Below, piece by piece: positions 42,234 to 49,411 of a DNA stretch of 49,411 nucleotides (position 1 is the stretch's first letter; each line of letters begins with the position of its first letter). The notes beneath the pieces are model-generated. The model made no database searches, had not been told where the DNA came from, and saw nothing but the letters and a program-made list of their open reading frames with translations. The DNA is from Actinophytocola xanthii (GTDB lineage: Bacteria; Actinomycetota; Actinomycetes; Mycobacteriales; Pseudonocardiaceae), in assembly GCF_001921205.1 (NCBI RefSeq), contig NZ_MSIE01000077.1, forward strand, positions 1 through 49,411. The letters run 5' to 3'. A program made the translations under genes and the position numbers.

Positions 42234-43163
42234 TCACCCGGGGGTGAGGCGCCGGGGGCCGACCAGGGCCGCGACCCCGCTGAGCACGAAGCCCAGCGCG
42301 GGGCCGTAGGCCCCGATGTCCAGCGTGGCGGGGTCACCGGCGAAGTCGCGGACGGCGAGCACGTGCACCGCGGCCAGGGCGAGCAGCACCAGCCCGGCGA
42401 CCCGCCGGAACATCGCCATCGCCGTGCGCAGCATGAAGATCACCAGAACCAGCACGCCCACCGCGACGCCCACGGTGATGATCTCCGCGCGGGAGAGGTC
42501 GGGCCCGCCGTCGCCGAACAGCTCGAGCAGGCCGTAGCGCAGCACGAGGTACCCGACGCCCAGGATGGCGAGGCCGGCCCAGACCACCTTCATCGCCACC
42601 GACTCCAGTACCGACACCAGCGCCAGCAGGATGCCCAGCGCGGCGAGCGGGTAGCTGAACAGGAACACGTACCAGCCCCCGAACCCGCTCGCCCCGACCC
42701 CGGTGACCAGGTCCCACAGTTCGGGCAGCGGCACGGACTCGCCACCGGTGGCCGACGCGGAGACCCATGGCAGCACGAGCAGGCTCAGCACCTGCACGAC
42801 GAGGCCGAGCAGGGTGAGCAGCAGCCCCAGCCCGGGCAGCCGCAACCGTGGGCCGTCGTCGTCATAGGCCTGCCGCGGAGGCGGCGCTGGCGGGCGCTGC
42901 CGCCTCTCGGGCGGGTACGGCTCACCGTGGTACCGCTCGAACCCGCCGGACGGCCCGTAGCCCTCCCGAGAGCCGCCCTCCCGAGAACCGTAGCCCTCCG
43001 ACCGGCCGTAGCCCTGCGGCGGCCCATAGCCCTGCGCGCGCCCGTAGGTCTCCTGCTGGCCGTAGCCCTCCGGCGGCCCGTAGTCCTGCGGCCGCTGCCC
43101 CTGCCGCGGCCGGTACCCGGGCTGCCAGTCTGGTTCGCCCTGGTAGGGGCCGGAACGCGACAT
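42234..43163 (-). CDS. Membrane protein with YG-rich repeat N terminus
   Basis: A 309-residue protein. Residues 1-100 are cytosolic, disordered and built of degenerate GYGPPQGYGR-type repeats. Then come about six membrane helices (LLLTLLGLVVQVLSLLVLP, WYVFLFSYPLAALGILLALVSVL and so on). It resembles actinobacterial membrane proteins with proline/tyrosine-rich tails. The function is unknown. Confidence 0.75.
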   Translation of the reverse strand: MSRSGPYQGEPDWQPGYRPRQGQRPQDYGPPEGYGQQETYGRAQGYGPPQGYGRSEGYGSREGGSREGYGPSGGFERYHGEPYPPERRQRPPAPPPRQAYDDDGPRLRLPGLGLLLTLLGLVVQVLSLLVLPWVSASATGGESVPLPELWDLVTGVGASGFGGWYVFLFSYPLAALGILLALVSVLESVAMKVVWAGLAILGVGYLVLRYGLLELFGDGGPDLSRAEIITVGVAVGVLVLVIFMLRTAMAMFRRVAGLVLLALAAVHVLAVRDFAGDPATLDIGAYGPALGFVLSGVAALVGPRRLTPG

Positions 43164-43209
43164 GCGGGCACCGTACCCGTCGGTGGGCCAGGAGCCCAGC
43201 CGAAACCTC

Positions 43210-44034
43210 TCAGTCCCCCTCGGCCCAGAACTTCTGGACGAGCGCGGCGAACTCCTCCGCCCGCTCGATCTGGGGCATGTGCCCGGTGTCCGGGAACAGG
43301 TGGGTACGCACGTGCGGCAGCAGCGTCCTCGCCTCCGCCAGGTGCGCCGCCGGGAGGATCAGGTCGTGCGAGCCCCACACGACCAGGGTCGGCGCACCCG
43401 CCCGCGCGGTCGCGGTCAGCAGCAGCTCCCGCCAGCCGGGCCGCACCCCACGGAAGGTGCCCAGCGACCGGCACAGCTCCAGCATCACCCGCGCCCCGTG
43501 CGGGCGACGGGCGAAGGCGAGGGAGCGCTCCACCCGTTCCTCGGTCACGAACGACCCGTCACGGAAGAGCGCGCGTTCCATCCGGCGCGCGCCGGCGCGC
43601 GAAGGCCGCAGCAGCAGCCGGCCGACCGGGCGCAGCGCGAGCAGGCGCAGCGCGATCGTGACCTCCCGACCGAAGCCGGCGCTGGCCACCAGCACCATGC
43701 TCCGCACCCGGTCGGGGTGGCGCAGGGCGAGCAGCATGGCGACGGCCCCGCCGAGCGAGTTGCCGACCACGTGCACCGGCTGCCGCTCGCCGACCGCGTC
43801 GAGGAAGCCGCGGACGTGCTCGGCGTAGGGCGGCAGCGTGGCCCGGCCGGGCAGCGGGTCGGACTCGCCGAAGCCGGGGAGGTCGACGCTGTAGACCCGG
43901 AACCCCTCGAGCAGCTGGTGCTGCTCGGTCCAGTCCTCGAGGCTGCGGGCGATGCCGTGCAGCAGCAGCACGGGCGGGCCGTCCCCGGTGACCCGGTAAC
44001 GCACCCGCAGGCCGTCCACCCGGACCTCGGTCAT
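43210..44034 (-). CDS. Alpha/beta hydrolase
   Basis: A 274-residue hydrolase with oxyanion motif LLLHGIARS, nucleophile elbow GNSLGGA, acid region WGSHDLILP and histidine DTGHMPQIE. The ATG at 44034 overlaps the flavin monooxygenase stop (ATGA). It probably cleaves the ester or lactone produced by the monooxygenase. Confidence 0.88.
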   Translation of the reverse strand: MTEVRVDGLRVRYRVTGDGPPVLLLHGIARSLEDWTEQHQLLEGFRVYSVDLPGFGESDPLPGRATLPPYAEHVRGFLDAVGERQPVHVVGNSLGGAVAMLLALRHPDRVRSMVLVASAGFGREVTIALRLLALRPVGRLLLRPSRAGARRMERALFRDGSFVTEERVERSLAFARRPHGARVMLELCRSLGTFRGVRPGWRELLLTATARAGAPTLVVWGSHDLILPAAHLAEARTLLPHVRTHLFPDTGHMPQIERAEEFAALVQKFWAEGD

Positions 44035-45524
44035 CCAGTCCGTCCACTGAGGACGGAGCTGCGGAACGCCATGTCGTCGTCCACCGGGCCGTAGCGCATC
44101 AGCAGGACATCCCGCGGGTAGTTCTGGTAGAGCCGCCACGGTGCGGCCGCCCCCTGCTTGGGCAGGCCCTCGACGCTGCGCAGGACGTACCCGGAGCGCA
44201 AGTCGACCAGCGGCACGGTGGCCGCGGTGCCCGGGGGCGGGGTGGGCGTCGCGACCCGCAGGCCGCGCGCCGCCATGTGCTTGAGCAGCCGGCAGACGTA
44301 CCGGGCCACCAGGTCGCTCTTGAGGGTCCAGGAGGCGTTGGTGTACCCGATCGTGAGCGCGAAGTTGGGCACCCCGGAGAGCATCATCCCCTTGTAGGCG
44401 AGGGTGTTCCCGAGCTCGACCGGGTCGCCGTCGACGGTGAGTGACATACCGCCGATCGGCAGCAGGTTCAGGCCGGTCGCGGTGACCACGATGTCGGCGG
44501 GCAGCTCGGTGCCGGACTCCAGCCTCACCCCGCCGGCGGTGAAGCCGGCGATCCGGTCGGTGACGACCGACGCCCGTCCCTCCCGCAGCGCGGCGAACAG
44601 GTCGCCGTCGGGGACGAAGCACATGCGCTGGTCCCACGGCTGGTAGCGGGGCCGGAAGTGCGTGTCGACGTCGAAGCCGGCGGGCAGCAGCCGCAGCGCG
44701 CCCCTGCGCAGCAGGGCCTTCATGAGCGTGGGCGCCCGCCGGGAGAGCTGGTACGCCGCCTGTGCGCCGAGCACGTTCTTCCACCGCACGAGCGGGTAGA
44801 GCAGCCGGCCGGGGACCCGGTCGCGCAGGATCCGGGCGAGCGGGTCGATGGCCGGCAGCGCCAGGACGTAGCTCGGCGAGCGCTGGAGCATCGTCACGTG
44901 GGCCGCGGTCTCGGCCATCGACGGCACGAGCGTCACCGCGGTGGCGCCGCTGCCGATCACCACCACCCGCTTGCCGGCGTAGTCGAGGTCCTCGGGCCAG
45001 TGCTGGGGGTGGACCACCGTCCCGCCGAACGCCTCGATGCCGGGGAGCTCCGGGGTGTAACCCCGGTCGTAGCGGTAGTAGCCGGAGCAGACGAACAGGA
45101 ACGAGCAGGTGATCGTCACCTCCTCGCTCCCCTCGGGGCGCTCGTGCCGGGCGCGCACGGTCCACCTGGCGTCCTCGCTGGACCACTCGGCGCCCAGCAC
45201 GCGGTGGCGGAACCGGACCAGCTCGTCCACGCCGTACTCGCGCGCGGTGTCCCGCACGTACTCGCGGATGGAGGTGCCGTCGGCCATCGTGCGGGACTTG
45301 GTCCAGGGGCGGAACGAGTAGCCGAGGGTGAACATGTCCGAGTCCGACCGCACGCCGGGGTAGCGGAACAGGTCCCAGGTGCCGCCGATCGCGTCCCGCG
45401 CCTCCAGGACCGCCACCCGCCGGTCGGGGCACTCGCGCCGCAGGTGGCAGGCGGCGCCGACGCCGGACAGGCCGGCACCGACGATCAGCACGTCGACGTG
45501 GTCGACGGAGGTCGCAGCAGACAT
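44031..45524 (-). CDS. Flavin monooxygenase / Baeyer-Villiger type (EthA-like)
   Basis: A 497-residue class B flavoprotein with GAGLSGVGAACHL (FAD), the NADP site VVVIGSGATAVTLVPSM, the family motif region around FLFVCSGYYRYD and an EthA-like RYPGVRSDSDMFTLGYSF. It uses NADPH and O2 to oxygenate ketones or sulfides. Its coupling to a hydrolase suggests a ketone-to-ester-to-acid route. It is divergent from a TetR gene, the ethA/ethR arrangement. Confidence 0.88.
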   Translation of the reverse strand: MSAATSVDHVDVLIVGAGLSGVGAACHLRRECPDRRVAVLEARDAIGGTWDLFRYPGVRSDSDMFTLGYSFRPWTKSRTMADGTSIREYVRDTAREYGVDELVRFRHRVLGAEWSSEDARWTVRARHERPEGSEEVTITCSFLFVCSGYYRYDRGYTPELPGIEAFGGTVVHPQHWPEDLDYAGKRVVVIGSGATAVTLVPSMAETAAHVTMLQRSPSYVLALPAIDPLARILRDRVPGRLLYPLVRWKNVLGAQAAYQLSRRAPTLMKALLRRGALRLLPAGFDVDTHFRPRYQPWDQRMCFVPDGDLFAALREGRASVVTDRIAGFTAGGVRLESGTELPADIVVTATGLNLLPIGGMSLTVDGDPVELGNTLAYKGMMLSGVPNFALTIGYTNASWTLKSDLVARYVCRLLKHMAARGLRVATPTPPPGTAATVPLVDLRSGYVLRSVEGLPKQGAAAPWRLYQNYPRDVLLMRYGPVDDDMAFRSSVLSGRTG

Positions 45525-45557
45525 GTGGTCCCCATCCACGATCCGGGCCGTCGACCC

Positions 45558-45624
45558 ACGGTATCGACAGGGTGTCGAGTGGGTCAACACAGTGTTGAGC
45601 GGATCTGGCGGCCGGCGGTAGCCT
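45558..45624. promoter_or_regulatory. Twin 15-bp operators overlapping divergent promoters
   Basis: The palindromes TCGACAGGGTGTCGA (45564-45578) and TCAACACAGTGTTGA (45584-45598) have centres 20 bp apart. Minus-strand promoter: TTGACC (45587-45582), 18 bp, TACCGT (45563-45558), with the first palindrome in the spacer. Plus-strand promoter: TTGAGC (45595-45600), 18 bp, TAGCCT (45619-45624), then six bases to ATG. Confidence 0.75.
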
Positions 45625-45630
45625 GCGGGC

Positions 45631-46269
45631 ATGGGCCCCGCCACGTCGAAGCGCGGCCGGCGCTCCCCCCGGCCCTCCGGCGACGACCGCGAGGGCGCGA
45701 TCCTGGCCACCGCCGAGCGCCTGCTCGGCGAGCGCTCGATGCGCGACATCTCCATCGACGACCTCGCCCGCGGCGCGGGGATCTCCCGGCCCACGTTCTA
45801 CTTCTACTTCCCCTCCAAGGACGCCGTGCTGCTCGCGCTGCTGGACGGCGTGGTCCAGGAGGCCGACGCGGCGCTGGCCGCGGTATCGGCGGACATCCTG
45901 GCCGCCGACCCCTCCCGTTACTGGCGCGACTGCATCGCCACCTTCCACCGGACCTTCGGCGCGCACGCGGCGGTCACGCTGGCGTGCGCGGAGGTTCGGC
46001 TGACCAACACCGAGGTGCTCGAGCTGTGGTCGCGGGTCATGGACTCGTGGAACCAAGCCGTGGCGGCCGCGATCGAGGGCGAGCGGGTGCGCGGCGCCGC
46101 GCCGCCGGGCCTACCGGCCCGGGACCTGGCCATCGCGCTGAACTCGATGAACGAGCGGGTGCTGTACTCCTCGTTCGCCCACGACGTCCCGACCGTCGCC
46201 GCCGAGGACGTGGTGGACGTCCTGCACACGGTCTGGCTCAACGCGATCTACCAGACCACGGACCCGTAG
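45631..46269 (+). CDS. TetR-family repressor, EthR-like
   Basis: A 212-residue TetR protein with HTH SIDDLARGAGISRPTFYFYF at about residues 40-62 and an EthR-like ligand domain (SYTRAILLE equivalents such as LALLDGVV, NERVLYSSF). The start ATG lies only six bases after the -10, so the mRNA is probably leaderless. It should repress the divergent monooxygenase gene and itself through the twin operators. Confidence 0.9.
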   Translation: MGPATSKRGRRSPRPSGDDREGAILATAERLLGERSMRDISIDDLARGAGISRPTFYFYFPSKDAVLLALLDGVVQEADAALAAVSADILAADPSRYWRDCIATFHRTFGAHAAVTLACAEVRLTNTEVLELWSRVMDSWNQAVAAAIEGERVRGAAPPGLPARDLAIALNSMNERVLYSSFAHDVPTVAAEDVVDVLHTVWLNAIYQTTDP

Positions 46270-46277
46270 CCGGCGGG

Positions 46278-46556
46278 TCAGGTGCCGCCGCTGAGCTGGA
46301 AGCGGATCGTGCCGGTGACCGAGTCGTCGACGTCGAGGACCTTGTCCGCCAGGTACTCGGCGGTCGAGGAGTCCACCAGCACCCGGGCGCCGGTCGTCGC
46401 CTCGGTCACCACCAGGTCCGTCTCCTCGGGAAGCGTCGCGACCGAGAGGGACAGCCTGCCCTCGCCCGCCCTGGCGTGTACCCGAAGCCCTGCCCGGCTC
46501 CGTCCCGCGACGAGCCGCTTGATCGCCGTTCCGGCCGCCGGCGTTATCCGTAACAC
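46278..46556 (-). CDS. HesB/adhesin-like small protein without cysteines
   Basis: A 92-residue protein from GTG 46556. The fold resembles A-type iron-sulfur carriers (VLRITPAAGTAIKRL, LRVHARAG, VLVDSSTAEYLADKVLDVDDS, GTIRFQLSG), but all cysteine ligands are missing. It is therefore not an iron-sulfur carrier of the usual kind. Codon 2 is TTA and codon 4 ATA, both rare here. It converges on the TetR gene with eight bases between stops. Confidence 0.7.
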   Translation of the reverse strand: MLRITPAAGTAIKRLVAGRSRAGLRVHARAGEGRLSLSVATLPEETDLVVTEATTGARVLVDSSTAEYLADKVLDVDDSVTGTIRFQLSGGT

Positions 46557-46703
46557 CGTCCACCACCTCCATCGGTCGGCGGACACGCTGCATACCCGGC
46601 CCAGCCGCGGCCAACCACCGATGTTTCGCCCGCCGCCTCCCGGGTAGGCCAGCACTCCGACCAGGAGGACGTGATGTGCCATGAGGCACCCGAACACGAG
46701 CCG

Positions 46704-47431
46704 ATGAACAGCGCCGGCCTACGGGTCGAGGAGCACGACCTCGCCGGTGCGTGCGTGCTCGAGCCGCGCGGCGTACTCGAAGGACTCGCCTGCGGTGCGC
46801 TGAGCGAGTCCCTGGTGCGGACCGGGGCCGGCGAGCCGAGCGCGGTGATCGTCGACCTCGCCGGGCTCGAGATCCCGCCGACTCCGCCCTGTCGCTGTTC
46901 CGCTCGGTTGGCGACCAGCTCGCCCAGTGGCCGGGTGTGCCGCTGCTGCTGGTCGCCGGTCGTGCCGAGCACCGCAGGATGCTGGACCGGTACGAGGCGT
47001 GCGCCCACCTGCCGGTACACCCGTCCGTGTCGGCCGCCGCCGCGGCGGTGGGCCGTCCGCCACCGCGCCGCGTCGCGCGGCTCACCCTGCCCAACGACCT
47101 GGTCAGCGCCCGGCTCGCCAGGGCGTTCATCCTGCGTACCTGCGCGGAGTGGGACGAGGTGGGCAAGGCGCTGGACGCGGTGACGGTGGTCAACGAACTG
47201 GTCGAGAACACCCTGCTGCACACCTACAGCGCGCCCTCGGTTCGCCTCGAGCTGCGCCACGGCCTGCTGACCGTCGCGGTCTACGACGACGACCCGGCAC
47301 CTCCCCTGATGGTCCCGCCGACCCCGGGCACGACGGGGCGGCGGGGCCTGGTGCTCATCGACCGGCTGGCGGCGGTGTGGGGCTGCTCGCCGACCCGGTC
47401 CGGCGGCAAGGCGGTGTGGGCGGTCCTGTGA
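46704..47431 (+). pseudogene. Frameshifted STAS plus anti-sigma (HATPase) gene
   Basis: The first frame (46704 to about 46876) codes the start of a STAS domain, ending VIVDLAGLEIP. The continuation (ADSALSLFRSVGDQL, PLLLVAGRAEH) and an RsbW-type HATPase domain (VVNELVENTLLHTY, GTTGRRGLVLIDRLA) lie in another frame up to 47431. Adding one base in the CCC run at 46874-46876 restores a single protein. It would act in sigma-factor partner switching. The break is a real mutation or a sequencing error. Confidence 0.75.
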
Positions 47432-47439
47432 GACGCCGC

Positions 47440-48387
47440 TCAGGCGGCCAGCGCGGCCCGCAGCGAGCGGTACAGCAGGGCAGCGTCGCCCAGCCGGTGG
47501 CGGAGCTGGCGCTCGAGGCCGCCGATCGGCACCAGGTTCTGCGGGGCCCGCGGGTCCTTGTGCGGGGAGCTGGCCAGCCGGGGCAGGACGAGCGCGGTCA
47601 CGTCGGCGAGCGCGGCCGCCTCCTCCGCGCGCAGGTCCGCCGAGCACTCCAGGCGCACGACCCCGGCCCACGGCGCGCGAGCGGCGCCGGGCAGCCGCAG
47701 GTACCAGGAGGTGCGCTCCCAGGAGGTGCCCATGCCGAACACGGGGCTGCGCTGTCCTGGCTCGAGCGCCGCCACCACCGCCGCCTGCTCGGCCTGCAGG
47801 TAGGACTTCTGGTGGGTCTTGACGTAGCCGACCGTGCGGGCGAGGTGGGTCCGGCCGCGCAGCGGGCCGTCCACCACGAGCAGGTCGTCCTCGACGTTCC
47901 CGTGCCGTCGCCAGGCCGTCGCCAGCTCCACCTCCAGCGCCGCCAGCCGGCCCTGGACGCCGAGGGTCAACGCGTCCAGCCCGCCGGGGGTGTGGCGGAA
48001 GGCGTAGGTGGCGTGCCGGGTCTTGATGTCCTCGCCGGTGGCGGCGTAGAGCCCGCGGTCGACGGCGACGTCCACGATCCGGGCGGCGCCGTCGCAGCAC
48101 ACCAGGCCGGCCGCGAGCGAGGCGACGACGCCGGGCTGCGGCTCGGGTTCGCGGGCGTGCACCCAGACCCGGGCGTCGATGCGCCGCACGCCGTCGAGGA
48201 ACAGCACCGAGCCCGGCACCGTGCCCTCCCGCGGCGTCAGCGGGCGCCACCGCGAGGCGGGCAGCTCCAGGTCGAGGGTCAGCGTCGCCGAGGACTCCCG
48301 ACCGTCCAGCTCGTCGCCCCGCGCGACCCCGTAGCCGGGGTCCCACGGGTCCACCGTGTAGGACGGGGGCGACAACAACGCGGTCAT
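47440..48387 (-). CDS. NurA-like nuclease domain protein
   Basis: A 315-residue protein with features I associate with the NurA fold: an acidic FLDGVRRIDARVWVH strand (motif I), VGYVKTHQKSYL, the arginine/glutamate strand VVRLECSAD, and a C-terminal DPRAPQNLVPIGGLERQLRH. NurA is a 5'-3' nuclease that works with HerA in end resection. It starts ten bases after the sbcC stop, so the two are co-transcribed. The family assignment is by motif memory only. Confidence 0.6.
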   Translation of the reverse strand: MTALLSPPSYTVDPWDPGYGVARGDELDGRESSATLTLDLELPASRWRPLTPREGTVPGSVLFLDGVRRIDARVWVHAREPEPQPGVVASLAAGLVCCDGAARIVDVAVDRGLYAATGEDIKTRHATYAFRHTPGGLDALTLGVQGRLAALEVELATAWRRHGNVEDDLLVVDGPLRGRTHLARTVGYVKTHQKSYLQAEQAAVVAALEPGQRSPVFGMGTSWERTSWYLRLPGAARAPWAGVVRLECSADLRAEEAAALADVTALVLPRLASSPHKDPRAPQNLVPIGGLERQLRHRLGDAALLYRSLRAALAA

Positions 48388-48397
48388 GGCGCCACCC

Positions 48398-49411
48398 TCA
48401 CACCTCGACCCGCCGCAGCCGCGACGACGCGCCGTCCCGGGTCACCGCGAACTGCACGGGCACCCGCTCGGCCAGGGCCGGGACGTGGGTGACGATCCCC
48501 ACCATCCGGTCGGTCTCCTCGGCGAGCCGCTCGAGCGTGGCCGCGACCGTGTCCAGCGTCGCCTCGTCCAGGGTGCCGAAGCCCTCGTCGAGGAACATCG
48601 AGTTGAGGTCGCGCTTGCCCCCGGAGAGCCCGACGACCTGGTGGGACAGGGCCAGCGCGAGGGCAAGCGAGGCCTGGAAGGTCTCCCCGCCGGACAGCGT
48701 GCTGACCGGCCGCCGGGTCCCGGCGTCGTTGTGGTCGATCACCACCAGCTCGTTGCGCTCGGCGCGGTGCAGCTCGTACTGCCCGCCGGAGAGCTGCAGG
48801 AGGATCTCCGAGGCCTCGGTGACCAGCGAGTCCAGTGCCTCGGCGCAGAGCCAGGCCTCGAACCCGTTGGACTTGAGCAGGTTGCCCAGCGTGCGGGCGA
48901 CCCGCTCCTCCTCGCGGCACTGCTCGACCTCCTGGGCCAGCGCCGCCGACCGGGAGCGGCGGGCCTGGAGATCGTCGAGGTCGCGCCGGGCCTCGGCCAG
49001 GTGGGTGGCCAGCACGACGTCCGGCTTCGCCTCCCGGGGGAGCGCGATCCCGTGCCGGTCGAACAGCTCGGTCAGCGTCGCCCGGGCGGCCCCGCCGCTG
49101 GCCCGCAGGTCCTGCTCGGCCCGCTCCAGCTCGGCCACCCGGCCGGACAGCTCCTCGCGGTGTGCCCTGGCCCAGTCGAGCAGGGCCTGCCACGCCCTGG
49201 CCAGGTCGTCGCCCTCGACCGGCGGCGCCCCCGCGGCCGTGAACCTGTCGCGTGCCGCCCGCAGCGCCGCCCACGCCCGCCGCTCCTCCTCGACCAGCTC
49301 GGTGCGCTGGCGCTGGGCCCGCTCGACGGCGGTTCGAGCGGCCCTGGCCTTGGCGCGGGCGGCCTCGGCCGCGGCGTCCGCGGCCTGGCGCTCGGCCAGC
49401 GCCGCGTCCAC
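48398..49411 (-). CDS. sbcC: SbcC/Rad50-type exonuclease ATPase, C-terminal part
   Basis: The last 337 residues of the SMC-like subunit of nuclease SbcCD; the 5' part lies outside the window. The visible part is Ala/Arg/Glu-rich coiled coil, then the signature STLSGGETFQASLALALAL, Walker B LNSMFLDEGFGTLDEATLD and the H-loop GIVTHVPALAERV. It acts on double-strand DNA ends and hairpins with SbcD. Confidence 0.95.
   Translation of the reverse strand: MDAALAERQAADAAAEAARAKARAARTAVERAQRQRTELVEEERRAWAALRAARDRFTAAGAPPVEGDDLARAWQALLDWARAHREELSGRVAELERAEQDLRASGGAARATLTELFDRHGIALPREAKPDVVLATHLAEARRDLDDLQARRSRSAALAQEVEQCREEERVARTLGNLLKSNGFEAWLCAEALDSLVTEASEILLQLSGGQYELHRAERNELVVIDHNDAGTRRPVSTLSGGETFQASLALALALSHQVVGLSGGKRDLNSMFLDEGFGTLDEATLDTVAATLERLAEETDRMVGIVTHVPALAERVPVQFAVTRDGASSRLRRVEV

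Noticed and set aside
42900-43140. Possible DNA repeat array or CRISPR-like region
   Set aside because: Irregular repeats that simply encode YG-rich protein sequence; no constant repeat/spacer structure.

Overview
The window is high-GC DNA from a filamentous actinomycete, most likely of the Pseudonocardiales. I infer this from codon use, frequent GTG and TTG starts, ATGA/GTGA gene overlaps, a SARP regulator and mycothiol-type DinB-fold enzymes. No rRNA, tRNA, CRISPR array, insertion sequence or attachment site was seen.

Bases 1 to about 25,700 hold one side of an enediyne biosynthetic gene cluster that probably continues off the left edge. Its core is an iterative enediyne polyketide synthase (13077-18914, +; KS-AT-ACP-KR-DH-PPTase) with its hot-dog thioesterase and a flavin reductase. 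A divergent operon carries a SARP activator, two DUF1702/UnbL paralogues, UnbV, UnbU and a P450 (12885 to 5604, -). Left of an AraC-type regulator lies an oxidative module: a GMC oxidoreductase, its small E8-like partner, a 182-residue unknown and a two-dinucleotide-site flavoprotein. Right of the PKS are an NAD-dependent epimerase/reductase, an acyl-CoA carboxylase carboxyltransferase, two DinB/maleylpyruvate-isomerase-fold proteins around a TetR regulator and a small unknown, and an AroH chorismate mutase closed by a strong bidirectional terminator. The enediyne class and product cannot be read from this window: no apoprotein, deoxysugar or NRPS genes are visible.

Bases 25,760-34,300 are an L-fucose-type catabolic operon on the minus strand: L-fuconate dehydratase, a ribose-type (CUT2) ABC transporter (ATPase, permease, lipoprotein) and a secreted GH95 alpha-L-fucosidase. 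A near-consensus promoter with a palindromic operator in its spacer drives it.

Bases 34,500-49,411 look like ordinary chromosome: a secreted M19-type dipeptidase, a methyltransferase, topoisomerase IV (ParC, ParE), a membrane protein, an alpha/beta hydrolase and flavin monooxygenase pair divergent from an EthR-like regulator with twin operators, a HesB-like protein, a frameshifted STAS/anti-sigma gene, a NurA-like nuclease and the 3' part of sbcC.

The main points for a second look are the enediyne locus itself, a TTA (bldA-type) codon at PKS codon 29, the tandem UnbL paralogues, the TetR-controlled putative self-protection module, three cases of an operator inside a promoter spacer, and the NurA/SbcC pairing.
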